Position numbers and translations under genes: made by a program. This document shows positions 38,453 to 50,058 of a stretch of DNA of 64,000 nucleotides, one piece after another; position 1 is the first letter of the stretch; every line of letters starts with the position of its first letter. The notes below the pieces were generated by a model that worked only from the letters and a program-made list of their open reading frames with translations, had not been told where the DNA came from and searched no databases. Where the stretch lies: positions 573,001 through 637,000 of the forward strand of contig CP102260.1 of the NCBI GenBank assembly GCA_025146925.1, written 5' to 3'. This DNA comes from [Bacteroides] pectinophilus (GTDB taxonomy: Bacteria > Bacillota > Clostridia > Lachnospirales > Lachnospiraceae).

Positions 38453-39139
38453 ATGGGCAATTTGACAGAGAAGCTGATGGAAGAGCTGAACTGTGAGACC
38501 GTCTTTACAATCCCTGTATTCGGCGGAATCGGAGTGGCAGAATCAGTAGTTGTCACGTGGATTATAATGGCGGTTATGGTGATTGCTGCTATTATCTTGA
38601 CAAGGAATCTTCGCGTAGACCACATCAGCAGACGTCAGGCAGTGGCCGAAACGATTGTGACGAAACTCAATGGCATGGTAGAGAGCATGATAGGACCGGA
38701 AGGAAAGAGATATGTTCCGTATCTTGCAACAGTACTGGTGTACATAGGCATAGCCAATATAATAGGTCTGTTCGGATTCAAATCCCCGACTAAGGATCTT
38801 AATGTAACGGCAGCGCTCGCCATAATGAGTATCGTGTTGGTTGAAGGTGCCGGAATATACCAGCACGGTGTAAAAAAATGGCTTCACAAATTCACGGAGC
38901 CTATTGCAGTTGTTACACCAATCAACATCCTTGAGGTCTTTACAAGACCGCTGTCGCTGTGTATGCGACTTTTCGGTAATGTACTTGGCTCTTATGTAAT
39001 CATGGAGCTGCTGAAGATTATTGTCCCGGTAGTTGTACCGGCAGTATTCTGTCTGTATTTTGATATATTTGACGGACTTCTTCAGGCATACGTATTTGTA
39101 TTTCTTACTTCACTTTATATCAAAGAAGCTGTGGAGTAA
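38453..39139 (+). CDS. atpB: ATP synthase F0 subunit a
   Basis: A 228-residue membrane subunit that forms the two ion half-channels. It has about five helices. The essential Arg lies in PLSLCMRLFGNVLGSYV near residue 165, and the final helix holds LLQAYVFVFLTSLYI. GGAGGTGAT is 7 bases before ATG 38453; the in-frame GTG at 38441 overlaps that ribosome site and is rejected. It is the first gene of the operon. Confidence 0.94.
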   Translation: MGNLTEKLMEELNCETVFTIPVFGGIGVAESVVVTWIIMAVMVIAAIILTRNLRVDHISRRQAVAETIVTKLNGMVESMIGPEGKRYVPYLATVLVYIGIANIIGLFGFKSPTKDLNVTAALAIMSIVLVEGAGIYQHGVKKWLHKFTEPIAVVTPINILEVFTRPLSLCMRLFGNVLGSYVIMELLKIIVPVVVPAVFCLYFDIFDGLLQAYVFVFLTSLYIKEAVE

Positions 39140-39170
39140 CATCAAAATTTTATTAATTTATTAAGATTAA

Positions 39171-39410
<240 letters not shown>

Positions 39411-39431
39411 TTTGAAAGGCAGGTTGGTAAG

Positions 39432-39914
39432 ATGCTCCGATTAGATTGGAATTTATTATTTACCGTAATAAATCTTTTACTGCTTTTCGTGTTAATGAAG
39501 ATTTTTTTGTTTAAGCCGGTTCAGAAGATTCTTGATGAGAGACAGACAGAGGCTGACAGGCAGTTTGACGAGGCGAAGGCACGTCAGGATGCAGCCGATG
39601 GAATGAAGGCACAGTACGAGCAGTCTATGGCTGACATCGAGAAACAAAGAGAAGATACTCTGCGTGAAGTAAGACGTAATGCTGATGCTGAGTATCACAG
39701 AATCGTTGAAGATGCCCAGGATAAGGCTAAGCAGATAAAGGATGATGCTGTTGCAGAGGCTGAGAATAAGAAAACTCAGATTCTTAAGAAGGCTGAGAAA
39801 GAAATCGCAGACATGGTTGTTGATGCAGCAGTTAAGGTAGTAGGAGAGAAGGAAGGAGCTGCTGTTGACAGTTCCCTCTATAACGAATTTTTAAATAAAG
39901 CAGGTGATAAATAG
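39432..39914 (+). CDS. atpF: ATP synthase F0 subunit b
   Basis: A 160-residue peripheral-stalk subunit: one N-terminal helix (LLFTVINLLLLFVLMKIFLF), then a long charged coiled coil (residues 30-140) and a short delta-contacting end. Its TAG stop shares one base with the GTG start of the fused delta-alpha gene (TAGTG), giving tight translational coupling. Confidence 0.94.
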   Translation: MLRLDWNLLFTVINLLLLFVLMKIFLFKPVQKILDERQTEADRQFDEAKARQDAADGMKAQYEQSMADIEKQREDTLREVRRNADAEYHRIVEDAQDKAKQIKDDAVAEAENKKTQILKKAEKEIADMVVDAAVKVVGEKEGAAVDSSLYNEFLNKAGDK

Positions 39915-41968
39915 TGACTCAGGCAGCGATTGATTACGCAACGGATTTGCGCAAAACGGAAACTCCAAAGGAACTACTGCAGCAGGTCAGGGGAATTCTT
40001 GAAGCCGTACCTGAAGTTAGAACGGATTTTGAAAACCCTACAGTATCTATTGAGAAAAAGCACCTGGTTATTGACAGAGTATTTCCTAAGGAAATAAGAG
40101 ATTTTTTGAAAATACTGTGCGACAACAAAGATTTTCAGCTCTTTGACGAAATCTGTCAGGCATTTGATGAGCTCGGAAGAACTCCACAGGCAGAAGAAGA
40201 TCACGCACAGCTGGTATATGTTACTCCACCAACTGATGAGCAGCTTGATGGAATAAAGAAGTTCCTTGCAAAGGAATTCAATAATCCTGATATTAAGATT
40301 GACTGCAAAGAAGACAAGTCACTCAAGAGCGGTTTTATCTTAAGGGTAGGAACTAAGGAATATGACTGGAGTGAGAAGGGAAGAATCGAACAGTTTGAAA
40401 ACAGTATAGCCAAGGCTGTTAATTCTTCACGCAATACTACATTCAGTGAAGAGGGAATTATATCAATTCTCCGTACTGAGATTGCAGATTTTGAACTCGA
40501 AGCTAAGAATAAAGAGATTGGTGTTGTTAACTGGGTTGGTGACGGTATCGCCAATATCGACGGAATCGACCATGCATTCTATGGTGAAATCGTAGTATTT
40601 GACTGTGGTGTTAAGGGCATGGTACAGGATGTAAGACGTGACGAGATAGGTGTTATCCTTTTCGGACGTGATACAGAGATAAAGGAAGGTACAAGAGTTG
40701 TCAGAACCGGTAAGATGGCTGGTATCCCTGTAGGCGATGCATTCAAGGGCAGAATAATAAATGCACTTGGCGAGCCTCTTGACGGTGAAGGAGATATTGA
40801 GCAGGCAGGCTTCAGACCTATCGAGTGTCCTGCACCAAGCATCGTTGACAGAAAGTCGGTATCCGTACCAATGGAGACTGGTATACTTTCTATTGACTCA
40901 ATGTTCCCGATCGGACGTGGACAGCGAGAGCTTATCATCGGTGACCGTCAGACAGGTAAGACTTCAATTGCAATGGATACAATCATCAACCAGAAGGGCA
41001 AGGATGTTGTATGTATATATGTTGCAATCGGACAGAAAGCATCAACTATTGCAAAGCTTGTTAACACATTAAAGAAAAATGATGCAATGGACTATACGAT
41101 TATCGTATCTGCCACAGCATCTGATCCTGCACCGCTGCAGTACATAGCACCTTATTCAGGTACGGCACTTGCAGAGTACTTCATGTATCAGGGCAAAGAT
41201 GTACTTATCGTATATGATGACCTTTCAAAACATGCTGTTGCATATCGTGCGATATCACTTCTTCTTGAAAGATCACCGGGACGTGAGGCATATCCGGGAG
41301 ATGTATTCTATCTCCACTCAAGACTGCTTGAGCGTTCAAGCCGTCTTACGGCTGAGGCAGGCGGCGGTTCAATAACTGCTCTTCCTATAATAGAGACACA
41401 GGCAGGCGATGTATCAGCATACATTCCTACAAATGTTATTTCTATTACAGACGGACAGATATTCCTTGAAAGTGAGCTTTTCTTCGCGGGTCAGCGTCCT
41501 GCTGTTAACGTAGGTCTTTCAGTATCACGAGTTGGTGGTGCTGCACAGACTAAGGCGATGAAGAAGGCATCAGGAAGTATCCGTATCGACCTTGCACAGT
41601 ATCGTGAGATGGAAGTCTTCACACAGTTCTCATCAGACCTTGATGAGAATACCAAGAAGCAGCTTGCACATGGTAAAGCACTTATGGAGCTGTTAAAGCA
41701 GCCGCTCGGACATCCTATGAGTATGGCAGACCAGGTAATTACGCTTGTTGCAGCTAATGCACATATCTTCAGTGACATGGATGCATCAGAAGTAAAGCCT
41801 TTCCAGAGTGCTATGCTTAAGGAATTCAATCTTAATCATTCAGATATAGTTACGGAGCTTGAGACAAAGAAAACTCTTTCAGATGACCTGAAGGATTCAA
41901 TTGTCAAGGCTGCCGGAGAGATTAAGGCTGGTTTTAAGCCGGAAGAGGCAGTTGAAGAGAATATCTAG
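39914..41968 (+). CDS. Fused ATP synthase F1 delta-alpha subunit
   Basis: A single 684-residue frame combines two normally separate proteins. Residues 1 to about 168 are the delta (OSCP) subunit: helical N-terminal domain, then SLKSGFILRVGTKEYDWSEKGRIEQ. A short linker (NSSRNTTFSEE) leads into alpha from about residue 177 (GIISILRTEIADFE), with Walker A GDRQTGKT at 343-350, ATASDPAPLQYIAPYSG, SLLLERSPGREAYPGDVFYLHSRLLERS and PAVNVGLSVSRVGGAAQTKAMK. There is no stop, start or ribosome site between the parts. The gene starts at GTG overlapping atpF. Three alpha copies per F1 would bring three delta domains, although one normally suffices, so the stoichiometry or processing must differ. Confidence 0.9.
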   Translation: MTQAAIDYATDLRKTETPKELLQQVRGILEAVPEVRTDFENPTVSIEKKHLVIDRVFPKEIRDFLKILCDNKDFQLFDEICQAFDELGRTPQAEEDHAQLVYVTPPTDEQLDGIKKFLAKEFNNPDIKIDCKEDKSLKSGFILRVGTKEYDWSEKGRIEQFENSIAKAVNSSRNTTFSEEGIISILRTEIADFELEAKNKEIGVVNWVGDGIANIDGIDHAFYGEIVVFDCGVKGMVQDVRRDEIGVILFGRDTEIKEGTRVVRTGKMAGIPVGDAFKGRIINALGEPLDGEGDIEQAGFRPIECPAPSIVDRKSVSVPMETGILSIDSMFPIGRGQRELIIGDRQTGKTSIAMDTIINQKGKDVVCIYVAIGQKASTIAKLVNTLKKNDAMDYTIIVSATASDPAPLQYIAPYSGTALAEYFMYQGKDVLIVYDDLSKHAVAYRAISLLLERSPGREAYPGDVFYLHSRLLERSSRLTAEAGGGSITALPIIETQAGDVSAYIPTNVISITDGQIFLESELFFAGQRPAVNVGLSVSRVGGAAQTKAMKKASGSIRIDLAQYREMEVFTQFSSDLDENTKKQLAHGKALMELLKQPLGHPMSMADQVITLVAANAHIFSDMDASEVKPFQSAMLKEFNLNHSDIVTELETKKTLSDDLKDSIVKAAGEIKAGFKPEEAVEENI

Positions 41969-41987
41969 TTGATTCGGAGTGTGTGCT

Positions 41988-44362
<2,375 letters not shown>

Positions 44363-44371
44363 GCGGGGTGT

Positions 44372-44782
44372 ATGAGTATGAGTACATTTTCCTTAAAAAT
44401 CGTAGCATGTAATAAAGTATTCTATGACGGTGAATGCGAGGTTCTCATATTCCCGGCATACGATGGTGAGATGGCTGTCATGGCTCATCATGAGCAGATG
44501 ACATCAACAGTTGAAATCGGAGAGATACGTTTTAAACTTCCTGACGGAACATGGCAGGAGGCGGTTGTGTCTGACGGACTTATAACTGTAGATCATAACA
44601 GGGTCAACATTATCGTGTATTCAGCAGAGAAGCCTGAGGAGATTGATAAGTTCCGTGCGGAGGCAGCTCTTGAGAGAGCTAAGGAGCAGATGCAGGCAAA
44701 GCAGAGTATCATGGAATATCATATATCACAGGCATCACTTTCAAGAGCTATGGCCCGACTTAAGGGTGCCAGGGGCAACTGA
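44372..44782 (+). CDS. atpC: ATP synthase F1 subunit epsilon
   Basis: A 136-residue subunit: N-terminal beta-sandwich (FSLKIVACNKVFYDGECEVLIFP, AYDGEMAVMAHHEQM) and a C-terminal two-helix hairpin with LERAKEQMQAK and LSRAMARLKGA. It couples the central stalk to the c-ring and can inhibit ATP hydrolysis. The start may also be ATG 44378. It is the last gene of the operon. Confidence 0.93.
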   Translation: MSMSTFSLKIVACNKVFYDGECEVLIFPAYDGEMAVMAHHEQMTSTVEIGEIRFKLPDGTWQEAVVSDGLITVDHNRVNIIVYSAEKPEEIDKFRAEAALERAKEQMQAKQSIMEYHISQASLSRAMARLKGARGN

Positions 44783-44806
44783 TCAGGTTATTTGAATCTT
44801 ATCAGG

Positions 44807-44849
44807 ACAGCGCAGACGGAAGCACTACAGACCGCCTGTGCTGTTTTTT
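44807..44849 (+). terminator. Terminator of the ATP synthase operon
   Basis: ACAGCGCAGACGG pairs with CCGCCTGTGCTGT (11 of 13 pairs) followed by six T. Confidence 0.88.
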
Positions 44850-44907
44850 GCTTTATAGGAAAGTTCTCATTACATGGAACAGGTGATTATTGAAAGGGGA
44901 TGACCGG

Positions 44908-45930
44908 ATGAACAAAGATCCTGGTAATAACGGGAAGAGGCCTGAGCTTACAAACAGAAAAACACTTCTTGTATATGCAGCTCTGATTGTCCTGCTCGTT
45001 TTTGCGATAGTAATGAACCGTGAGTTTTTTGTCAAAATGACACATGAACTTAGGGAAATGAGCATCGCAGGAATTATCACGGTATGTGTATGCGGAATAC
45101 TGTACAGGGTAATTGACGGCGTGGTGTTATGTCAGATGGGACATAAGTATTCGGCAGAATTTACTCTCCCCAAAGCTGTTATTACGGCCCTGTGTGGCTC
45201 GTTCTTCAGGGTAAGTACTCTTGGAAGCGGAATGGCTGTATCAAAGATATACTACATGAAGCGTGACGGAATTGAGATTGGTAATGGAATGGGAATCTGT
45301 TTTTTACAGACGATATTCTTTAAACTTTCAATCCTTGTTATGGGAGTTGTGGCAATTGTGTGCAGTACAGTTTCAAGAGCGGCATTTGCAAATTCAAAAA
45401 TTTTTGTTATTATAGATATTGCAGCTAACGTCCTGCTTGTCGCAGCGATGGTTACAATTGCAGTCAATAAGCGGCTGACAGAATTCCTTTTCAGACTGGG
45501 GAAGAAGATATGCGCAAGGTTCCCTAAGGCAATGGCATTCCTTGAAAGGGCCGGCTATGAGGTTGACCTGCTTCAGAATGAGTCAGCTGTCACAATGAAA
45601 GATAAGAAACTGTGTATTATCCTGCTTGCGGAATCTGTACTTATGCAGGCTCTATGGTATATTACTCCGTGTATTGCAGTTATTGGGGATGGAGTAGCAT
45701 TGACGGATGTATTTGCTATGATAGCAATTGCCAACATGCTTGCGGGAGTTATTCCGATGCCGTCGGGCTTTGGCTCGGTTGATGTATTCTTTGTATTAAT
45801 GTATGTTCAGGCAGGTACGTCTGTTACGGCTGCACTTGCAATGGTTGTGTACCGGTTTGCAACAACGTTTGTGCCATTCTTTGCAGGAGCACCTGCAGTA
45901 TTTGCATATATCAGAAGAGAACGGCATTAA
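44908..45930 (+). CDS. Lysylphosphatidylglycerol synthase-like membrane protein (UPF0104/MprF flippase fold)
   Basis: A 340-residue protein with about eight membrane helices. The regions RVSTLGSGMAVSKIYYMKRDG, a central LLAESVLMQALWY and a late GVIPMPSGFGSVDVFFV are typical of the lysyl-PG synthase transmembrane family (AglD/YbhN/MprF N-domain). The catalytic C-terminal domain of MprF is absent, so lipid flipping or another envelope role is more likely than lysyl transfer. GGGGA precedes ATG 44908; the in-frame TTG at 44890 is less likely. A TetR gene follows after 37 bp. Confidence 0.83.
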   Translation: MNKDPGNNGKRPELTNRKTLLVYAALIVLLVFAIVMNREFFVKMTHELREMSIAGIITVCVCGILYRVIDGVVLCQMGHKYSAEFTLPKAVITALCGSFFRVSTLGSGMAVSKIYYMKRDGIEIGNGMGICFLQTIFFKLSILVMGVVAIVCSTVSRAAFANSKIFVIIDIAANVLLVAAMVTIAVNKRLTEFLFRLGKKICARFPKAMAFLERAGYEVDLLQNESAVTMKDKKLCIILLAESVLMQALWYITPCIAVIGDGVALTDVFAMIAIANMLAGVIPMPSGFGSVDVFFVLMYVQAGTSVTAALAMVVYRFATTFVPFFAGAPAVFAYIRRERH

Positions 45931-45967
45931 GCAGCTTCAAAAGGGAGAATTACAAGGGAGGAAATGT

Positions 45968-46510
45968 ATGCCGACATTCACCAAAAAAGCAATAGAAATC
46001 GCGCTTTTTAAATTGCTGAATGAAAAGCCGCTTTCTAAAATAACAGTAAAGGATATAGTGGAGGAGTGCGGTATTAACCGTAATTCGTTTTATTATCATT
46101 TTCAGGATATTCCGGCTTTGATAGAAGAGAGCATTATTGAGGAAACAAACAGTATTCTTGAAGATATAAGTGGAATCACCACAATGAGGGAAAGCGTCGA
46201 GAAGATAATCCGGAGACTGTATCAGAATAAGACAGCGCTTTATCATATATGGGGATCGTCTAATCACGAACAGCTTGAGATTCATCTTATGAGAATATGT
46301 GATAATTTTGCACAAAAATATGTAAATGGCTCTGAAGCATATAAAAACGAGAGTGAAGAGCACAAACAGATTATGCAGGACCTGCTGCAGTGTGAGTGCT
46401 TCGGACAGCTTGTCAAATGGTTCAACAGCGGTATGACTATCGATCTTATGGAGCATGTTGATAAGGTGGTACAGATGGCAGATAAAGGGCTATTTAGATT
46501 TGATAAATAA
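45968..46510 (+). CDS. TetR-family transcriptional regulator
   Basis: A 180-residue regulator. Residues 1-50 form the TetR helix-turn-helix (FKLLNEKPLSKITVKDIVEE and the recognition part NRNSFYYHFQD). The C-terminal helical region resembles TetR proteins of the DhaS-like, non-canonical ligand class. GGGAGG lies 7 bases before ATG 45968. The open frame continues upstream into the previous gene but has no start there. It likely regulates the neighbouring membrane protein gene or itself. A terminator follows. Confidence 0.85.
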   Translation: MPTFTKKAIEIALFKLLNEKPLSKITVKDIVEECGINRNSFYYHFQDIPALIEESIIEETNSILEDISGITTMRESVEKIIRRLYQNKTALYHIWGSSNHEQLEIHLMRICDNFAQKYVNGSEAYKNESEEHKQIMQDLLQCECFGQLVKWFNSGMTIDLMEHVDKVVQMADKGLFRFDK

Positions 46511-46529
46511 GTTTGTATGTGGTAAAATA

Positions 46530-46566
46530 ATCCCAGCATGCGCAGATGCGTTATGCCGGGATTTTT
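46530..46566 (+). terminator. Terminator after the TetR gene
   Basis: ATCCCAGCAT pairs with ATGCCGGGAT (one mismatch), followed by TTTTT. Confidence 0.8.
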
Positions 46567-46592
46567 CTAAATAATATTAGTTGGAGATAAAT

Positions 46593-47564
46593 ATGTCGAA
46601 TAAAAAAAACAGCAGAAAGAGCAGTACAAAGAGCAGCACAATGAGATTAAGACCTGTATGGGTGGTGGTTCTCTGCATACTTGCAGTGCTTCTTGTTATA
46701 CTGCTTTTCAGAGCGTGTTCAAAGACTGATGATGATACATCATCTAATGCAAGCATAAGCGTAATCGATATGAATGCTGGTGTGCAGACTATAGAAGAGA
46801 CGAGGGCAGTAGAACAGACATCTGTTAAGATTGATATTCCCAGCTGCAAGGTGGTTGTCGGGGAAAAGATATATGTTACGGCAACGGTAACACCTGCTAA
46901 TACAGACAGATCACTTCAGTGGAAAAGCAGCGATGACAAGGTGTTCAGGGTAAGCCAGGATGGTATTGTGGAGATTACGGGAACAGGTACGGCAGCTCTT
47001 ACCGCCACAGTTGGCAATGTGTCTGATGCAATAGTTATTGAAGGCATAGAGAAGAATGATTCAAAGTCACAGATGAATCTGCCATCATATAACGAAGTAA
47101 GTTCATCGGATAATACAGATGCAGACAGCAATGCAGATAATGACGGACAGCCACAGCAAGAGACGCAGGCAGCGGCTGCCCGGCCTAAGACGACGCAGGC
47201 GGCAATGCCTTCGGTAAAGGTTGTGAGCAGAGGCTTAAGGAGTTATCAGCTTGCTGATGTACTTGGAGGATTAGGATTCCATTCCACAGGAGATAATGTA
47301 TTTGTATATGGTGAGGGAGATGACTATTCAGGTGAGATTATAGTGCAGCCTGATGTATCAATCATATATATCAAGAAGAATTCGGCAGATTATGAGTCGG
47401 CAGTACAGTCAGTGCTGCAGAATCTTCTCCCTGATGAATATACACAGGCATGGAGTAATTACACATCTGCGGCGACAGACAGAACCTTTACACTTGAAGG
47501 CAGAACGGTACGAATAGTAACGGCAGGCAATGGCGGCCACTCCCAAATAGTTGTATACAATTAA
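46593..47564 (+). CDS. Membrane-anchored protein with bacterial Ig-like (BIG2) domain
   Basis: A 323-residue protein: a short basic Ser/Lys-rich cytoplasmic start, one membrane helix (about 22-42, VWVVVLCILAVLLVILLF), then an extracellular BIG2-type domain at about 75-155 (GEKIYVTATVTPANTDRSLQWKSSDD-like). A Gln/Ala/Thr-rich linker and an unknown C-terminal domain of about 115 residues follow. GGAG precedes ATG 46593. It sits upstream of the cda block and may act at the cell wall. The C-terminal domain is not recognised. Confidence 0.75.
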   Translation: MSNKKNSRKSSTKSSTMRLRPVWVVVLCILAVLLVILLFRACSKTDDDTSSNASISVIDMNAGVQTIEETRAVEQTSVKIDIPSCKVVVGEKIYVTATVTPANTDRSLQWKSSDDKVFRVSQDGIVEITGTGTAALTATVGNVSDAIVIEGIEKNDSKSQMNLPSYNEVSSSDNTDADSNADNDGQPQQETQAAAARPKTTQAAMPSVKVVSRGLRSYQLADVLGGLGFHSTGDNVFVYGEGDDYSGEIIVQPDVSIIYIKKNSADYESAVQSVLQNLLPDEYTQAWSNYTSAATDRTFTLEGRTVRIVTAGNGGHSQIVVYN

Positions 47565-47654
47565 TGAGTGATTTGTTATAATATTGTCATATTTGACGGA
47601 GCAGCTGCATTTATTATAAGGTGCGCCATATGCACCGGATTGGATGAGTCAATT

Positions 47655-48065
47655 ATGTTGAATGAAAGTAAGGTCAGGATGATGACCAAGATGGCTATAT
47701 ACGAGAAGAATGAGGGACGCAGGGAATTAAAGACTGCCAGGTATTTTAAGACTGATTATGTTTCACTTGGAGTTCTTAATACGATTATTGCAGCGACGGC
47801 AGCATATGTTCTCATTATACTTATGATAGCATTATCTAACATGCAATGGCTGACAAACAATGTCAATAATATTGATTATGCGTCTGTTGGAAGCAGATTT
47901 GCTGCATATTATATTGTCTATCTGTTGTTTTTCTCAGTGGTGAGCGCCTTTGTATATGCGCGCAGATATGACAGGTCGCGCAGGGACATAAAGAAGTTTT
48001 TTGCAAGACTGAATAAGCTTGAACATTTTTATGATAAGAACAGAAAGAATAATACAGAGCGCTGA
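47655..48065 (+). CDS. Small membrane protein of unknown function
   Basis: A 136-residue protein with a charged N-terminus (MLNESKVRMMTKMAIYEKNE), two hydrophobic helices (about 40-60 and 85-107) and a basic C-terminal tail. No domain is recognised. The open frame reaches back to 47568, but the MLNESKV start gives a clean cytoplasmic N-terminus. No strong ribosome site is seen there, so ATG 47679 is an alternative. It lies between the BIG2 protein and a second unknown membrane protein, leading into cdaA. Confidence 0.65.
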   Translation: MLNESKVRMMTKMAIYEKNEGRRELKTARYFKTDYVSLGVLNTIIAATAAYVLIILMIALSNMQWLTNNVNNIDYASVGSRFAAYYIVYLLFFSVVSAFVYARRYDRSRRDIKKFFARLNKLEHFYDKNRKNNTER

Positions 48066-48101
48066 TACGCCCGGTATAAGATTGAAGATTCGGAGGATTC
48101 A

Positions 48102-49130
48102 ATGGCTGTTTTACTTGAATTAAAAGAGAAGATTAAGAGGATTTATGGAAGATATAATATGTATATAGTGCCGGCTGCCAAGTTTCTGATTACGCTTGTT
48201 GCCATGCTGATGCTTGACAGTTCGATAGGCTATGTATCTGTACTCAAGAGTCCGCTCATAGCAATACTTATAGCAATAATATGTGCTTTCATGCCTGCAG
48301 GCTTTATGGTAGTATGCCTTTCTATGGTTCTTGTAGTGCACCTGTATTCAATATCCGCTGAATTTGCACTCGTTACGCTGTGTCTGATACTTATTATGTA
48401 TCTTTTGTATTTCAGGCTTGCATCAAAGACAGGATATCTCATTGTCATAACAGCAATGCTGTGCTGCATTAAGCTTCCGTATCTTGCGCCTATAGCTCTC
48501 GGGCTTACGATAGGACTTCCGGCAGCTGTTCCTGTAGGATTCGGAACAATTATATATTACATAGTTAAGACCGCAAGTGACTATGAAGCAGCCATAACAG
48601 GACAGTCAGCATCGAATACGGTTCAGAAGTTTACATTTATTGTAGATGGATTCCTCAATAACAAAGATATGATTCTTCTTCTTTTTGTGATGGTAATAAC
48701 TGTAATTGTTGTAAGCATTATCCGCAGAATGGCGATAGACAATGCATGGAATGTTGCAATTGTTGCGGGAGCGCTTCTTGAATTCGTATTTGTGATAATC
48801 GGCAAGCTTGCACTTTCGGCGAGTCTTAATATTATAGTGGCAATAATCGGAATACTGCTTTCGGTAGTGATAGCTTACATATGTGAGGTTGTATTTTTTA
48901 ATCTTGATTATAAGAGGACTGAATTTGTCCAGTATGAAGATGACGAATATTATTATTATGTCAAGGCAGTACCTAAGGTGAACCTCGTAAATGAAGACCT
49001 CAGAGTTAAGAGAATTAATGCGCAGAAAGCTCACAATACAGATGATATTAACAGCAGAAGGTCATCAAGACAGACAACCAGACCGTCTAAGAGAGATTTT
49101 GAAGACGACGATGACAGTACACAGATTTAA
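48102..49130 (+). CDS. Polytopic membrane protein of unknown function next to cdaA
   Basis: A 342-residue protein with about eight membrane helices (residues 22-275) and a cytoplasmic tail of about 70 residues. The tail starts at an acidic/Tyr cluster (YEDDEYYYY) and ends rich in Arg, Ser and Asp. No family is recognised. GGAGG stands 7 bases before the ATG. Genes flanking cdaA in Firmicutes often act in envelope homeostasis, so a link to cyclic-di-AMP or turgor control is a reasonable guess, nothing more. cdaA follows about 50 bp later. Confidence 0.65.
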   Translation: MAVLLELKEKIKRIYGRYNMYIVPAAKFLITLVAMLMLDSSIGYVSVLKSPLIAILIAIICAFMPAGFMVVCLSMVLVVHLYSISAEFALVTLCLILIMYLLYFRLASKTGYLIVITAMLCCIKLPYLAPIALGLTIGLPAAVPVGFGTIIYYIVKTASDYEAAITGQSASNTVQKFTFIVDGFLNNKDMILLLFVMVITVIVVSIIRRMAIDNAWNVAIVAGALLEFVFVIIGKLALSASLNIIVAIIGILLSVVIAYICEVVFFNLDYKRTEFVQYEDDEYYYYVKAVPKVNLVNEDLRVKRINAQKAHNTDDINSRRSSRQTTRPSKRDFEDDDDSTQI

Positions 49131-49182
49131 TGAACAATAAGCAGGCTGACAGTCAGTCTGGGCATTTGATATGGAGGACACA

Positions 49183-50058
49183 GTGACAGCAATTAATTCT
49201 TTATTACAACAGTATTCGCTGTATATACCTCAGATTACATGGACTGATGTAATCGAGATAATTATAATTGCATATGTATTATATAATGTCCTCATATGGA
49301 TTAAGGATACGAGAGCATGGGCACTTCTTAAGGGTATTATAATTGTAGTGGCGCTTGTGATGATTGCCGTGCTTCTTAATCTGAGAACCATCCTGTGGAT
49401 TGCCGGCAAGGCAATAAGCGTAGGTATTATCGCAATTGTAATTATATTCCAGCCCGAATTGCGACGTGCGCTTGAACAGCTTGGACGTAAGAGAGTCTTT
49501 ACGGGATTGTTTGGATTTGACTTTGGCAGGCCACAGCAGGACAGGTTTTCCAGCAGAACAGTGGAAGAGATTATAAATGCCACTTATGAGCTTGCCAAGG
49601 ATAAGACAGGTGCACTGATAGTAATAGAGCAGGATATGCTGCTAAGTGAGTATGAACAGTCCGGAATAGAACTTGATGCAGTTGTCTCAAGCCAGCTGCT
49701 CATTAATATATTTGAGCATAACACTCCGCTTCATGACGGAGCTGTTATTGTAAGAGGTGACAGGATTGTGTCTGCAACATGTTACCTTACACTTTCGGAC
49801 AGTAATGCCATAAGCAAGGAGCTTGGCACAAGACACCGTGCAGCAGTAGGAGGCAGTGAGAATTTTGACTGCTTTATAATAGTTGTATCTGAAGAGACGG
49901 GCTATGTGTCAGTTGCAGTCGGCGGTGAACTTATCCGTAATATAGAAGGTGAGGAACTCAGGAGTAAGCTTGAATATATAAGGCATAAGACGATGGATGT
50001 TAAGTCTTTCAGATTATGGAAAGGAAGGTTGAAGAGTGAAGGAAAAATTGTTGAATAA
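49183..50058 (+). CDS. cdaA: Diadenylate cyclase CdaA
   Basis: A 291-residue enzyme producing the second messenger c-di-AMP from two ATP. Three membrane helices (about 22-95) precede the DAC domain, whose active-site motifs are LHDGAVIVRG and GTRHRAAVG, with ELRRALEQLGR at the junction. An ATG at 49171 is in frame, but GGAGG lies after it, 6 bases before GTG 49183, which is therefore preferred. It overlaps cdaR by 23 bases. c-di-AMP controls potassium transport and cell-wall balance. Confidence 0.93.
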   Translation: MTAINSLLQQYSLYIPQITWTDVIEIIIIAYVLYNVLIWIKDTRAWALLKGIIIVVALVMIAVLLNLRTILWIAGKAISVGIIAIVIIFQPELRRALEQLGRKRVFTGLFGFDFGRPQQDRFSSRTVEEIINATYELAKDKTGALIVIEQDMLLSEYEQSGIELDAVVSSQLLINIFEHNTPLHDGAVIVRGDRIVSATCYLTLSDSNAISKELGTRHRAAVGGSENFDCFIIVVSEETGYVSVAVGGELIRNIEGEELRSKLEYIRHKTMDVKSFRLWKGRLKSEGKIVE

